Positions 8,941-18,867 are shown, counted from the stretch's first letter. The stretch: 64,000 nt of DNA from Listeria grayi DSM 20601 (GCF_000148995.1 NZ_GL538352.1:434001-498000), one strand, 5' to 3'. Translations and numbers: made by a program. Notes: generated by a model not told the origin, from the sequence alone.

Positions 8941-11121
8941 ATGAAAAAAAATCTTGTCAATACCGTTATCGTTACTTGTCTAAGCTTAGGACTTACGATT
9001 GCGCCTTTTCAATCTGTATTTGCAGCCGACAGCAGTGAAGATGCTATCCAACATGTGAAAGAAGGTACAGTTTTTTCATTAGAGGAAAATCGTCAAGCGG
9101 CAATGGACATGATGGAACAAGATCAATCAATTCAATCCAATAGGGCAGCACAAGCAAGAGTAGCAACCTTTGCAGCACCCGTACAATCGAAACAAGAAAA
9201 GTTTTTCGCGTCTATCTCCGGATATGCACAAAAACTTTCTCAAAAATATAATGTATATGCTTCTGTTATGATGGCTCAATCCGCGTTAGAAAGTGCATGG
9301 GGAGAGAGTGGCCTTTCCAAAAAAGCGAACAACTTTTTTGGTGTGAAAGGGAAATACAAAGGTCAGTCTGTAATCGTGGAAACCAGAGAATTCTCCAATG
9401 GAAAATGGATCACGATCAAAGCCGAGTTTCGGAAATATCCAAGCTTTTACGAATCAATGGAAGATAATGCCAGCAAGCTGAGAAATGGTGTATCCTGGGA
9501 TCACAACTACTATAAGGGAACTTGGTACGAAAACACGAAATCCTATAAAGATTCTACGAAATGGTTGACAGGTCGTTATGCGACCGATCCGGACTATAAT
9601 AAGAAGCTCGACAGCATTATTGAAAAATATGGACTGACAAAGTACGACAAATACGACACAATTTTATATAATAAAGCAGTAAATTATAAGCGAACGATAT
9701 TAAATAGTAAGACTTATTATTTCTATTCCGATATCTACCATACGAATCCAAAAGTCAAAAAACTGGAAAATGCCGGAAATTATGCAAATAAAGAAGTCCA
9801 AGTCGTTCGGGAAGCTAAAACAGATCGCGCTACTTGGCTTCAAGTCAAATATGGCAGTCGTATTTTAGGCTGGGTGAATAAAAATGCCGGGACGATATAT
9901 GATCCGATCACTTCACAAAAAAACGTCCAAGTCAACGCACAGTCTAAAAAAGGATATCCGATCTACAATAAGATCTACGGTACAGCAAGCGGCGTCAAAC
10001 AAGTCGCTAAATCTGATACGTATGTCAAAAATGAATTGCAAGTTTCTAAAGAAGCCGTTACAAAGCGTGGAACCTGGGCTGAAGTGAAGAAGAGCGGCAA
10101 AGTGCTCGGCTGGGTCGACAAAAAAGCGTTGACATATTTTGACGCTGTCACTTCCAACAAAGCGGTTTCTAGCTTGGGAATGATCAAACCGGGTGTGAAT
10201 GTAAGTATTTATAACCAGATTTATGGTACGACAGCGAATACAGCATCTGTTGCAGAAGCGAAGAAATATAGTAATCGTGATCTGAAAATCATTCGAGAAG
10301 CAACGACGAAACGCGGCAACTGGGCGCAGATCCAAGAAGGAAGCAAAACGCTTGGATGGATCTCGAAAGGCAGCTTGACTTATCTGGACAAGATCACAAG
10401 CAAAAAAACGCTTAAAGTGAATGCCAAAGTCAAAGCGCAGAAAAATGACAGTGTCTACACACAAGTTTACAATACGACTAGTCAAGCAAAAAAAGCAGCC
10501 AATCTGTCGAGCTATAATGGGAAAGAAGTACAAGTGGTCAGCGAAGCAATAACCAAATCAGGTACATGGTCGCAGATCAAAAGCGGCAGCAAAACACTTG
10601 GCTGGGTAAGCAAAGCACATCTTGCTTATTACGAACCGGTCGCATACAATAAAACGGTTTCTAAAGATGGCGGTGTCAAAGCTAGAAGTCAAGACCGGAT
10701 CTACTCCGATGTCTATAAAACAACTGGCAAGGCAAAAGATTTAGGCAAGCTGAGTGCATATAACAATAAAAATATCAAGATCATTCGCGAAGCTAAAGGG
10801 AAAACTACTGTTTGGTATCAGTTCAAAGTAGGCAATAAAGTCATCGGCTGGGCAAATAAAGCAGGTTTTCAAACCTATGACAAATTGATCTACAATAAAA
10901 AAGTCAACCGTACAGGGAAAGTAGTGAATACGAGTAAGTATTATTTCTATAATAAAATCTACGGAACAGCATTGAATACGAAAAAAATGAACAATGCGAA
11001 AAAGTATGCCAACAAAAAAGTCACCGTGATCCGCGAAGCAAAAACAAGCAGATCAACATGGGTGCAAATCAAATATGGCAATAAACTACTAGGCTGGATC
11101 AACAAAAAAGCAATCAAATAA
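8941..11121 (+). CDS. aut: GW-module autolysin (Auto-type N-acetylglucosaminidase)
   Basis: Secreted peptidoglycan hydrolase of 726 residues. After a signal peptide (residues 1-28, ending VFAA) there is a glucosaminidase domain (about residues 85-235) with the catalytic Glu in ALESAWGES and a second conserved motif YATDPDYNKKL. The rest is a chain of six GW modules of about 80 residues, each ending in a Gly-Trp motif (GWVNK, GWVDK, GWISK, GWVSK, GWANK, GWINK). GW modules bind teichoic acids, so the protein should stay at the envelope. ATG 8941 is chosen because AAGGAG lies 8 nt upstream and the signal peptide starts there. Position next to tagG matches aut (lmo1076) of L. monocytogenes, which I recall as having four GW modules; six is longer. 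Confidence 0.92.
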   Translation: MKKNLVNTVIVTCLSLGLTIAPFQSVFAADSSEDAIQHVKEGTVFSLEENRQAAMDMMEQDQSIQSNRAAQARVATFAAPVQSKQEKFFASISGYAQKLSQKYNVYASVMMAQSALESAWGESGLSKKANNFFGVKGKYKGQSVIVETREFSNGKWITIKAEFRKYPSFYESMEDNASKLRNGVSWDHNYYKGTWYENTKSYKDSTKWLTGRYATDPDYNKKLDSIIEKYGLTKYDKYDTILYNKAVNYKRTILNSKTYYFYSDIYHTNPKVKKLENAGNYANKEVQVVREAKTDRATWLQVKYGSRILGWVNKNAGTIYDPITSQKNVQVNAQSKKGYPIYNKIYGTASGVKQVAKSDTYVKNELQVSKEAVTKRGTWAEVKKSGKVLGWVDKKALTYFDAVTSNKAVSSLGMIKPGVNVSIYNQIYGTTANTASVAEAKKYSNRDLKIIREATTKRGNWAQIQEGSKTLGWISKGSLTYLDKITSKKTLKVNAKVKAQKNDSVYTQVYNTTSQAKKAANLSSYNGKEVQVVSEAITKSGTWSQIKSGSKTLGWVSKAHLAYYEPVAYNKTVSKDGGVKARSQDRIYSDVYKTTGKAKDLGKLSAYNNKNIKIIREAKGKTTVWYQFKVGNKVIGWANKAGFQTYDKLIYNKKVNRTGKVVNTSKYYFYNKIYGTALNTKKMNNAKKYANKKVTVIREAKTSRSTWVQIKYGNKLLGWINKKAIK

Positions 11122-11126
11122 AAATA

Positions 11127-11168
11127 AAAAGCGCATGTAAGACAATCTCATTGCCTCCATGCGCTTTT
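11127..11168. terminator. Terminator after aut
   Basis: An 11-bp stem (AAAAGCGCATG at 11127-11137 with CATGCGCTTTT at 11158-11168) with a loop that can itself pair (CAAT with ATTG). A T run follows in the + direction and an A run precedes. Confidence 0.78.
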
Positions 11169-11208
11169 GTTATAAGTGGGGAAACTGCAAATTCCTCTAT
11201 ATAAGTTA

Positions 11209-11237
11209 TAGACTTCTTTTCTGAAAAAAGGTATACT
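11209..11237 (+). promoter_or_regulatory. tagG: Possible promoter of tagG
   Basis: TATACT at 11232-11237 with TAGACT at 11209-11214, 17 bp apart. The -35 matches only four of six consensus positions. It leaves a leader of about 90 nt before the GTG of tagG, containing only a seven-codon reading frame with no clear role. Confidence 0.4.
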
Positions 11238-11330
11238 AACTTTCGGGGGTGAAGCCGCTATTTACATAATGAAAAAAGTCTGGCTGAAATGACTTGGATT
11301 TGAATATGAATAGATGAAAGAAGTGTTTTT

Positions 11331-12143
11331 GTGAAACAAGTATGGCAAGTTATAAAAGAACAATTTCAATATTCCTTCATGATGTTCCGAATTGCTCGTT
11401 ATGAAGATAAAGCGACGTACCAAAACCATTATTTAGGGTTATTATGGCAAATATTAAATCCACTTATCCAAGTGGGTATTTATTATGCAGTGTTTGGTGT
11501 AGGTCTAAGAGCCGGAAGAAGTATCGATTCCAACGTTCCTTTCTTCGTTTGGCTTTTGATCGGGATCATTCCATGGTTCTTTATTTCAGGAACCATTCAG
11601 CAAGCTGCCAATAGTATTTTCAATAAAATCAATCTTGTCTCGAAAATGAAATTTCCAATGAGTATTTTACCAAATATCACGCTCGTATCAAATTTGACGA
11701 GCTATGGAGTAATGATGGGATTCTTAATGATGATCCTTGCTTGGAAAGGGATTTATCCTAGTCTGCACTGGATCCAATACATCTATTACTTTATCGCAAT
11801 GGTTTTCTTCTTGTTCAGCTTTTCGATCCTGAACTCGACGATCAGTGTGCTTGTCCGCGATTATCCGCTGATCTTGCAATCGCTGCTCCGCGTGCTGTTC
11901 TATGTGTCCGGTGCGATCTGGCAGTTAGATACCAGCAAATTTCCAGCAGTCGTTGTCAACATTCTGAAATTGAACCCGATCGTTTATTTACTGGACGGGT
12001 TCCGAGAGACCTTCCTTTCCGAAGGCTGGGTGACCGATCACATGGGGTATAACATCTACTTCTGGGTCGTTTCCTTCACCTTATTATTCTTTGGCGCGAT
12101 TCTGCATATGCGTTTCCGTGAAAGATTTGTAGATTTCTTATAA
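11331..12143 (+). CDS. tagG: Teichoic acid ABC exporter permease TagG/TarG
   Basis: Integral membrane permease that exports undecaprenyl-linked wall teichoic acid with the ATPase TagH. The protein has 270 residues and about six membrane helices of the ABC-2 type, with the family motifs YQNHYLGLLWQILNPLIQ near the N-terminus and NPIVYLLDGFRE before the last helix. The GTG start at 11331 has only a weak GAAAGAAG upstream. A strong terminator follows directly. In L. monocytogenes and most Firmicutes the next gene is tagH, but here the next open frame is a glycerophosphotransferase. The ATPase must be encoded outside this window or be lost. Confidence in TagG is high; the missing partner is the odd point. 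Confidence 0.92.
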   Translation: MKQVWQVIKEQFQYSFMMFRIARYEDKATYQNHYLGLLWQILNPLIQVGIYYAVFGVGLRAGRSIDSNVPFFVWLLIGIIPWFFISGTIQQAANSIFNKINLVSKMKFPMSILPNITLVSNLTSYGVMMGFLMMILAWKGIYPSLHWIQYIYYFIAMVFFLFSFSILNSTISVLVRDYPLILQSLLRVLFYVSGAIWQLDTSKFPAVVVNILKLNPIVYLLDGFRETFLSEGWVTDHMGYNIYFWVVSFTLLFFGAILHMRFRERFVDFL

Positions 12144-12188
12144 AAAACAGCTACTTTCAGCTTGCCTGAAAGAAAATCAGAGTCTCGG

Positions 12189-12218
12189 AAAAGCCTATCT
12201 GCGGATAGGCTTTTTTTT
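12189..12218 (+). terminator. Terminator after tagG
   Basis: An 11-bp perfect stem (AAAAGCCTATC, 12189-12199, with GATAGGCTTTT), a 4-nt loop TGCG and eight T residues. It isolates tagG as a single-gene unit. Confidence 0.9.
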
Positions 12219-12359
12219 GCGATTTTAAAAAGTTCATAGTTCTAAATGCGTTTTTCTTGAATAGTTCACATTTACTCACATTTGACCTTATGTTTTTTTT
12301 ATTATAAGATTATTTTATGTTTGTATTTACATATTTTTAAAAGTGAGGCAATATATTTT

Positions 12360-14060
12360 ATGATAAAAAAACGATTTATTGTTGAATCTATTTCATGGGA
12401 ACGGGTTCAAATGTATGTTAAAGCGAGAATAGAAGGGTTTTCGGATTTAAAAGGCTATGAAATCCGCTTTGGGACGCCAACAAATTCGACGATCTATAAG
12501 CCTACCGAAGTGACGATCAATGGGGAAGAAGTTCTTCTTCGTTTCAATGTTGCTATTTTAGATGACGGCAATTATTTGCCGAGCGGAGATTACTTGCTTT
12601 ATTTTTATCGTAAAGCTGATAATGACCAGATCGTTGCGGTCCCTGACAGCCAATTGTTCAAGCCGTTTGAAGCGTTGACAGAGACAGAACAGGTTCGTTA
12701 TGAGAAGGCACAAACGGAAACCGATCGGAAAAATATTTTGCTGGAAGATAACAGCCAAGAATTTTTGCGGGGCGGAACTAATAAAAAGTACAGCTATACC
12801 GTAAAACCGATGATTTCCTTGGATATCAATGAATTGGTTTTCAATGTCTTCTTTCAACGTCCAGCTCCGAAAAAAAGCCGCATGCGTAGATGGCGGGATC
12901 TCTGGATCGCGTCTTATTATAAGAACAGCTATATTGTACGAAATGCGATTTTTAAAGCGATTTTTTATACAGCTCAAAAGTGGGTTCCTAAAAATGGGAA
13001 ACGGGTGTTGTTTTCTTCCGATTCACGTTCGACATTAAGTGGGAACTTTGAATATGTGTATAATAAAATGGAAGAATTAGGGATTACAAAAGAATACAAG
13101 GTGCATATGACATTTAAACCGAATATTCGCTTGCGCCGCAAACCAATGGACAAGTTTAAGTTTCCTTTTTATCTAGGGATATCAGATATTATTTTCATTG
13201 ACGATTTCCATCCGATGATCTATGAAGTGAAATTTTCTAAAGAAGCAAGACTCGTGCAATTGTGGCATGCTTGTGGTGCTTTTAAAACAGTTGGTTTCAG
13301 CCGGGTAGGGAAGAAAGGCGGACCATTTTTTGATGGCGAGGCGCACCGGAATTACAGTAATGCGATCGTTTCAGCGGACATCGATGTTCCGTTTTACGCG
13401 GAAGCTTTCGGTATCAAGGAAGAAAAAGTACTGCCGCTTGGTGTTTCCAGAACAGATATTTTCTTTGATCCGGAATACAAGAAAAATATCGTTACAGAAA
13501 TGGAGCAGTTATTCCCGGAAACGCAAGGAAAGAAAGTTATTATGTTTGCACCTACTTTCCGCGGTAATGGGGCGAACAACGCCAATTATCCTTTTTTCAA
13601 AATCAATTTTGGCCGTCTAGCTGAATATTGCCGGGCGAACAATGCGGTCGTGATTTTCAAAATGCATCCATTTGTCAAAAATAAATTAGTCATTCCCAAA
13701 CAGCATAAAGACGTCTTTTTTGATGCGACAAGCTACCGAGAGATCAATGATATTCTTTTCATTACTGATATTTTGATCACGGATTACTCCTCTGTTATTT
13801 TTGAATTTTCGACATTACAACGTAAAATGCTGTTTTATGCATTTGATTTAGAAGATTATGTCACCAGTCGAGATTTTTATGAAGAATATGAAGGGTTTGT
13901 GCCAGGAAAGATCGTACGAACTTTTGATGATTTGATCACGGCACTAGAAGAAGAGGATTTTGAAGAAGAAAAAGTGAAGCCGTTTTTGGACACGCATTTC
14001 AAATATCAAGATAACCGTTCCGCAGAGCGCGTTGTGAAGACGATTTTCAATAAAGAATAA
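12360..14060 (+). CDS. CDP-glycerol/CDP-ribitol polymer transferase (TagF/TarL family)
   Basis: Membrane-associated transferase that adds polyol-phosphate units from a CDP-activated donor to the teichoic acid chain. The 566-residue protein has an N-terminal beta-rich domain (about residues 1-150) and a C-terminal glycerophosphotransferase domain (about 200-560) with the signatures QLWHACGAFKTVGFS, LGVSRTDIFF, FAPTFRGNG, ITDYSSVIFEFS and YEGFVPGKIV. ATG 12360 is chosen because GTGAGG lies about 10 nt upstream and the conserved sequence starts just after it. Length is close to ribitol polymerases of the TarL type, and tarI/tarJ are nearby, so ribitol phosphate is the likely unit; the polyol cannot be fixed from sequence. 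Convergent with gtaB. Confidence 0.85.
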   Translation: MIKKRFIVESISWERVQMYVKARIEGFSDLKGYEIRFGTPTNSTIYKPTEVTINGEEVLLRFNVAILDDGNYLPSGDYLLYFYRKADNDQIVAVPDSQLFKPFEALTETEQVRYEKAQTETDRKNILLEDNSQEFLRGGTNKKYSYTVKPMISLDINELVFNVFFQRPAPKKSRMRRWRDLWIASYYKNSYIVRNAIFKAIFYTAQKWVPKNGKRVLFSSDSRSTLSGNFEYVYNKMEELGITKEYKVHMTFKPNIRLRRKPMDKFKFPFYLGISDIIFIDDFHPMIYEVKFSKEARLVQLWHACGAFKTVGFSRVGKKGGPFFDGEAHRNYSNAIVSADIDVPFYAEAFGIKEEKVLPLGVSRTDIFFDPEYKKNIVTEMEQLFPETQGKKVIMFAPTFRGNGANNANYPFFKINFGRLAEYCRANNAVVIFKMHPFVKNKLVIPKQHKDVFFDATSYREINDILFITDILITDYSSVIFEFSTLQRKMLFYAFDLEDYVTSRDFYEEYEGFVPGKIVRTFDDLITALEEEDFEEEKVKPFLDTHFKYQDNRSAERVVKTIFNKE

Positions 14061-14093
14061 AAAAGAGAGATCATTGCGATCTCTCTTTTTCTT
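14061..14093. terminator. Bidirectional terminator between polymerase gene and gtaB
   Basis: A 12-bp perfect stem (AAAAGAGAGATC at 14061-14072 with GATCTCTCTTTT at 14078-14089) with loop ATTGC lies between two convergent genes and has A and T runs on both sides. Confidence 0.88.
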
Positions 14094-14095
14094 AC

Positions 14096-14986
14096 TTATT
14101 TTTTCGGCGTACTGCCTTTTAATTCAGTGCCTAGTTTTAAAATCAATTCTTTTACTTCGTCTTTGATCTCTGGATGATTTAATGCGAAACGCAGTGTTGT
14201 CTCAATGAAGCCGAATTTATCGCCGACATCATAGCGAGTTCCTTCAAAATCATAGGCAAAGACGCGCTGGAATTTGTTCAAATTGTTGATTGCATCGGTC
14301 AATTGGATCTCACCGCCGGAACCAGGACCTTGTGTTTCCAAATAGTCAAAAATTTCTGGTGTCAGAAGGTAGCGCCCAAGAATGGCAAGGTTAGAAGGTG
14401 CTTTGCCTGCTTCTGGCTTTTCAACAAACCCTTTCACGTTGTATAAGCGATCCGAGATTTTTTCTAATGGATCGATGATACCGTAGCGGTCCGTTTCATC
14501 TTGTGGAACTTGCTGAACACCGATGACAGAGCTATGCGTTTTTTCGTATTGGTCGATCAATTGTTTGGCACAAGGTACTTTCGATTGTACGATATCGTCA
14601 CCAAGCATAACTACGAATGGTTCGTTGCCGACGAACCCTTTTGCTTGAAGAATGGCATCACCAAGACCTTTAGGCTTCGACTGACGAATAAAGTGCAATT
14701 TTATGTTGGTTGTTTTTTCGATTTGCTCCAATAATTCGGTTTTTTGTTTGGCGCGAAGATTATTTTCTAACTCAGGAACAGAATCAAAGTGGTCTTCAAT
14801 CGCTCTTTTCCCTTTTCCGGTCACGATCAAGATGTCTTCGATTCCTGCATCTACTGCTTCTTCTACGATAAATTGAATTGTCGGCGTGTCGACAATGGGT
14901 AGAATTTCTTTTGGCATCGCTTTTGTGGCAGGTAAGAATCTAGTTCCTAGCCCCGCCGCTGGAATGACCGCTTTTCTAACTTTCAT
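14096..14986 (-). CDS. gtaB: UTP-glucose-1-phosphate uridylyltransferase
   Basis: Cytoplasmic enzyme that makes UDP-glucose from UTP and glucose-1-phosphate for glycolipid anchors and teichoic acid glycosylation. The 296 residues contain the nucleotide-binding signature [18 protein letters not shown] (residues 8-25), [10 protein letters not shown] and the sugar-binding VKGFVEKP and [10 protein letters not shown] motifs. The ATG at 14986 is chosen because AAGGAGG lies 6 nt upstream and the GalU family begins with this short [12 protein letters not shown] stretch; longer in-frame starts would add an unconserved tail. It is on the minus strand inside an otherwise plus-strand wall gene block, as in L. 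monocytogenes (lmo1078 from memory). Confidence 0.95.
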   Translation of the reverse strand: MKVRKAVIPAAGLGTRFLPATKAMPKEILPIVDTPTIQFIVEEAVDAGIEDILIVTGKGKRAIEDHFDSVPELENNLRAKQKTELLEQIEKTTNIKLHFIRQSKPKGLGDAILQAKGFVGNEPFVVMLGDDIVQSKVPCAKQLIDQYEKTHSSVIGVQQVPQDETDRYGIIDPLEKISDRLYNVKGFVEKPEAGKAPSNLAILGRYLLTPEIFDYLETQGPGSGGEIQLTDAINNLNKFQRVFAYDFEGTRYDVGDKFGFIETTLRFALNHPEIKDEVKELILKLGTELKGSTPKK

Positions 14987-15141
14987 GATTTTCCTCCTTA
15001 GAGTTGCATATTCTTCTTCATTATATAAAAGTTTCGCTAGTTGCACAAGCTGGATAAAAAGTAGCAGAAGGGAAAAAGATGAATTTATCGAGATAATGAA
15101 TTATACTAGACATAATAGTTTTGGATAAAGGAGCAATAGAA

Positions 15142-17055
15142 GTGAAGGATATTCCTGCGATAAGTTACATACAATTAGAAGAAGCAACACCGCTTTTTGA
15201 TACAGAAGCGATCGCGGCGAAGGATGAATGGATCGTGAGCAGGCCGCTGCCGACATTTTTCGAGCGGATGCAAGCCATTCTGGCAGCGGCGAAAAATGAA
15301 TGGATCAGTTTTCTTCCACCAGAAGTCCTAACAAAAGCGGAAGGAACTGCCAAATTGATCGTCTGTCAGCATGGTTCGGAGAATACGATCGTCAGTATTT
15401 ATCAAGCGCCTCTTTTATTGGGGGCCTCTCTTTTGGGAATCGCCTTTCACCGCGATCTCGCTAAAGAAATCTTAACGCCATACATTCTGGATGAGTCTGC
15501 TTTCCTATATGCCTTGCTCACACGCGCAAGAACTGTTCAAGTCGTGGCAGGAACTTTGCAAGGGAAAGACGCTGCAGAGGTGGTACAAGCAGTAGCGCCG
15601 ATGGAAACCAATCCCTATCAAAAGCAATACCTGCTGCAGAAATATGTGGAGAGCTATTTCAGAGCGAAGCAAGGGGATCTAGCATCAGAATTGTTAAAAG
15701 TACTGCCGTTGCTTGATGATAAAGTGGTTGATCAGCTAACTGATTTAAATAAGTGGATCACTGCTTTAGTTCAAGAAACTCCTAAAAACAAGCTGACAAG
15801 TGATGTGATCCCGCTAGTTAAATGCTATGTGGCGAAACTAACACCGGAAAAAGAATGGTTGCCGTCTTACAGCGGGTTGTTTCAAATTGCCAAAAAGGGA
15901 CGATATAAAGCCAGTTATTTAAAGCACAAAGCCGTTTCACCATTTCAGAAACGGCTTGGGCAATACATTGGTCGCAAACTTATTTATCCCATTGCCAAGC
16001 GCTTAGCGATCCGAACGAAGCAGGTCGTGTTCTTATCACAAAAAATCGTGCATCCAGATGACACCTTCTTGCCACTTTATCAGGTCATCAAACAGCAGAA
16101 GCCTGAAAAAGAAATCGCGATGTATTTTCGTTCCGACAATTATAATTTCCGTTATTATCTGCGATTTTTTTATGCGCTTGGACGGAGCAAGTATTTATTT
16201 GTAGATGATTATTATTATCCCTTCTACAATATTCGGATTCGGGAAGAAGCTGTGGTCGTGCAATTATGGCATGCTGCCGGAGCCTTCAAGAAATTTGGGC
16301 ACAGTGCGATTGGCTATGCAGATTCTCTATCTCCTGAATTCGAAACGCGTGCGCATCAAAATTATACGCATGTGATCGCTTCTTCGGCAGAAATCAAAAC
16401 GCAGTATGCAGAAGCTTTTCAAATCGATCAGGAAAAAATATTGCCACTAGGACTGCCGCGATTATGGAAGTTCTATGATGAGGCATACAAACAATTCAAT
16501 CAAACCTACTACCAAGAAATGTACCCGGCGCTCAAACGCAAAAAAGTGATTTTATATGCTCCGACTTTCCGCGGTAATTCGGAGCAGCGGAAAGCGTTCG
16601 ATGTTCCGCTTGATTTAAATGCTTTGCAGGAGCAGCTGGGCGAGGAATACGTATTCTTTGTAAAATTGCACCCGTTAGTTGATAAGGGATCGCTCGATTT
16701 TACGGATACTGCTGATTTTGCCTTTGATGTGAGTGATCAAAATATTACCGATCTGATGTTGCTAGCTGACATGCTCGTGACCGATTATTCTTCGGTGATC
16801 TTTGAATTCGCCTTGCTTGGTAAACCAATTCTCTTCTATGCTTACGACCTGGAAAATTATTTGGAGGAACGCGATTTTTATGAAGCTTATGAAAGTTATG
16901 TCCCAGGACCGATCGTCAAAACAGAAGCAGCATTGATCCATGCGATTCAAACTGAAACAGGTGAGACGGTAAATGATGCATTCGTACAACGGAATTTTAC
17001 ATACCAAGATGGGCAGGCGGCAGAACGGATCATTGCCGAATTAATGCCAGAGTGA
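15142..17055 (+). CDS. CDP-glycerol glycerophosphotransferase family protein
   Basis: Second large polyol-phosphate transferase of the wall teichoic acid block, 637 residues. The N-terminal 270 residues are alpha-rich and not recognised. The C-terminal part carries the family signatures VVVQLWHAAGAFKKFG, LGLPRLWKFY, YAPTFRGNS, VTDYSSVIFEFALLGKP and YESYVPGPIV. The start is GTG at 15142, with AAAGGAG 8 nt upstream; the earlier in-frame TTG at 15121 has none. It lies directly before tarI and after the divergent gtaB. Compared with the 566-residue paralogue, motif spacing is conserved but the N-terminal domain differs, suggesting a different acceptor or a bifunctional linkage-extending role. That role is inference. 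Confidence 0.85.
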   Translation: MKDIPAISYIQLEEATPLFDTEAIAAKDEWIVSRPLPTFFERMQAILAAAKNEWISFLPPEVLTKAEGTAKLIVCQHGSENTIVSIYQAPLLLGASLLGIAFHRDLAKEILTPYILDESAFLYALLTRARTVQVVAGTLQGKDAAEVVQAVAPMETNPYQKQYLLQKYVESYFRAKQGDLASELLKVLPLLDDKVVDQLTDLNKWITALVQETPKNKLTSDVIPLVKCYVAKLTPEKEWLPSYSGLFQIAKKGRYKASYLKHKAVSPFQKRLGQYIGRKLIYPIAKRLAIRTKQVVFLSQKIVHPDDTFLPLYQVIKQQKPEKEIAMYFRSDNYNFRYYLRFFYALGRSKYLFVDDYYYPFYNIRIREEAVVVQLWHAAGAFKKFGHSAIGYADSLSPEFETRAHQNYTHVIASSAEIKTQYAEAFQIDQEKILPLGLPRLWKFYDEAYKQFNQTYYQEMYPALKRKKVILYAPTFRGNSEQRKAFDVPLDLNALQEQLGEEYVFFVKLHPLVDKGSLDFTDTADFAFDVSDQNITDLMLLADMLVTDYSSVIFEFALLGKPILFYAYDLENYLEERDFYEAYESYVPGPIVKTEAALIHAIQTETGETVNDAFVQRNFTYQDGQAAERIIAELMPE

Positions 17056-17078
17056 AAGAAGATTTCTTAGAACGAGTA

Positions 17079-17087
17079 TGCTATAAT
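17079..17087 (+). promoter_or_regulatory. Extended -10 promoter before tarI
   Basis: TGCTATAAT at 17079-17087 is a perfect extended -10 element, 41 bp before the tarI start. No good -35 is seen, as is usual for extended -10 promoters. It would allow tarIJ transcription independent of the upstream transferase gene. Confidence 0.6.
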
Positions 17088-17128
17088 GGCAATATATTTA
17101 TCTAGAAAAGTGATAAAGGAGATTAAAC

Positions 17129-17836
17129 ATGATTTATGCAGAGATTTTAGCTGGCGGTAAAGGAACACGCATGGGAAACGTCAACATGCCAAAGCAGTTC
17201 TTGCCTTTAAAAGGGAAACCAATATTGATCCACACGCTTGAAAAATTTATTTTAAATAATCGTTTTGATAAAATAATCATCGTAACACCGAAAGAATGGA
17301 TCAACCATACGAAAGACATTATTAAAAAGTATATCAGCGATGATCGCGTTGCAGTTGTAGCTGGCGGTTCTGATCGCAACGAAACGATCATGAATGGGAT
17401 TCATTATATCGAAAAAGAAGTCGGCTTGAATCCAGAAGATGTCATCGTAACGCATGACGCGGTTCGTCCGTTTATCACGCACCGGATCATTGAAGAAAAT
17501 ATCGATGCTGTACTGGAACATGGTGCTGTCGATACAGTCATCCCGGCGATCGATACGATCGTAGAATCCAGCAACCATGAATATGTAACTGATATTCCTG
17601 TCCGCGACCATATGTATCAAGGGCAAACACCGCAAAGCTTCAATATCCAAACATTGGTAAAACACTACAATAATCTATCTGCAGAAGACAAACAAATTTT
17701 GACAGACGCAGCTAAAATTTGTTCGCTTGCAGGGGAAAAAGTATTTTTAGTAAACGGCGGAATCTCTAACATCAAGATCACAACACCTTATGATCTCAAA
17801 GTCGCCAATAGCATCATACAGGAGAGGATCAACTAA
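17129..17836 (+). CDS. tarI: D-ribitol-5-phosphate cytidylyltransferase
   Basis: IspD-family enzyme that activates ribitol-5-phosphate with CTP to CDP-ribitol for wall teichoic acid. The 235-residue protein has the cytidylyltransferase fingerprint [20 protein letters not shown] at residues 6-25, DAVRPFI near residue 110 and QTPQSFN. Pairing with the dehydrogenase gene, which overlaps its stop by one base, points to TarI over the isoprenoid enzyme IspD. ATG 17129 has AAAGGAG upstream. It corresponds to lmo1086 by remembered order. Its presence means this strain can make ribitol-type teichoic acid. Confidence 0.93.
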   Translation: MIYAEILAGGKGTRMGNVNMPKQFLPLKGKPILIHTLEKFILNNRFDKIIIVTPKEWINHTKDIIKKYISDDRVAVVAGGSDRNETIMNGIHYIEKEVGLNPEDVIVTHDAVRPFITHRIIEENIDAVLEHGAVDTVIPAIDTIVESSNHEYVTDIPVRDHMYQGQTPQSFNIQTLVKHYNNLSAEDKQILTDAAKICSLAGEKVFLVNGGISNIKITTPYDLKVANSIIQERIN

Positions 17837-18861
17837 TGATAAACCAAGTTTTTCGCCTTGTATCCGAGAGGCAATTTGAAGAAACCAATATCGAAGAAAA
17901 ATTAACGCCGGAAACAGTAGTTGTGCGTCCTACTTATCTGTCGATCTGCGCAGCCGACCAACGCTATTACACAGGATCTCGGGGAAAAGAAGTACTTTCC
18001 AGAAAACTGCCAATGGCGCTTATCCATGAAGGTGTGGGCGAAGTCGTTTATGATGCAGAAGGAGAATTTCCGGTCGGAACAAAAGTAGTCATGATTCCGA
18101 ATACGCCTTTTGAAGAAAATGATGTGATCGCCGAAAATTACTTGCGGACCAGCAAATTCCGCTCTAGTGGCTATGATGGATTGATGCAGGAAAATGTATA
18201 CATGCGTCGCGACCGAGTAGTTCCTCTTCCAGAAGGAATGGATCTTGAAGTTGCCGCATATTCTGAATTGATCTCCGTCGCTTACCACGCGATCAGCCGC
18301 TTCCAAAATAAAGGGAATCGCAACCGCGAATCTTTTGGTGTTTGGGGAGATGGGAATTTAGGCTTTATTACGTGTCTGCTACTGAAAACGATTTATCCGG
18401 AAAGCAAAGTATACATCTTCGGAAAAACGCAATATAAACTGGATTTCTTCTCGTTCGTGGATGAAGCTTTCTTGATCGACGAGATCCCAGCTGACCTAGT
18501 CATTGACAACGCCTTTGAATGTGCCGGCGGAAGAGGTAGCGAGCACGCCGTCGAACAGATCATTGACCTGATCGTGCCAGAAGGAACCGTCGCACTGCTT
18601 GGCGTTTCAGAAATGCCGATCGAGTTCAATTCGCGCATGGTACTCGAAAAAGGACTTACCGTCTTCGGAAGCAGCCGAAGTGGTAGAGTGGATTTTGAAA
18701 ACACAGTGAAGTTTTTAAGTGAAAATGAAGGTGCAGTCGAGTACCTTTCCAATTTGATCGGGCTACGAAAAGTCGTTCGCAACTTGCAAGATATCACCGA
18801 AGCATTTGAAGATGACCTACGCAATCCATTTGGTAAAACAGTAATGGAATGGCGCGTGTAA
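17836..18861 (+). CDS. tarJ: Ribulose-5-phosphate reductase (ribitol-5-phosphate dehydrogenase)
   Basis: Zinc-type alcohol dehydrogenase family enzyme that reduces ribulose-5-phosphate with NADPH to ribitol-5-phosphate, the substrate of TarI. The protein has 341 residues. Features include LSICAADQRYYTG near residue 35, where the zinc cysteine sits, HEGVGEV near residue 57, a Rossmann motif WGDGNLGF near residue 172 and a conserved C-terminal NPFGKTVMEW. Its ATG overlaps the last base of the tarI stop codon (17836), so the two are translationally coupled and supply CDP-ribitol together. A hairpin follows the stop. Confidence 0.92.
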   Translation: MINQVFRLVSERQFEETNIEEKLTPETVVVRPTYLSICAADQRYYTGSRGKEVLSRKLPMALIHEGVGEVVYDAEGEFPVGTKVVMIPNTPFEENDVIAENYLRTSKFRSSGYDGLMQENVYMRRDRVVPLPEGMDLEVAAYSELISVAYHAISRFQNKGNRNRESFGVWGDGNLGFITCLLLKTIYPESKVYIFGKTQYKLDFFSFVDEAFLIDEIPADLVIDNAFECAGGRGSEHAVEQIIDLIVPEGTVALLGVSEMPIEFNSRMVLEKGLTVFGSSRSGRVDFENTVKFLSENEGAVEYLSNLIGLRKVVRNLQDITEAFEDDLRNPFGKTVMEWRV

Positions 18862-18867
18862 CTTTTT

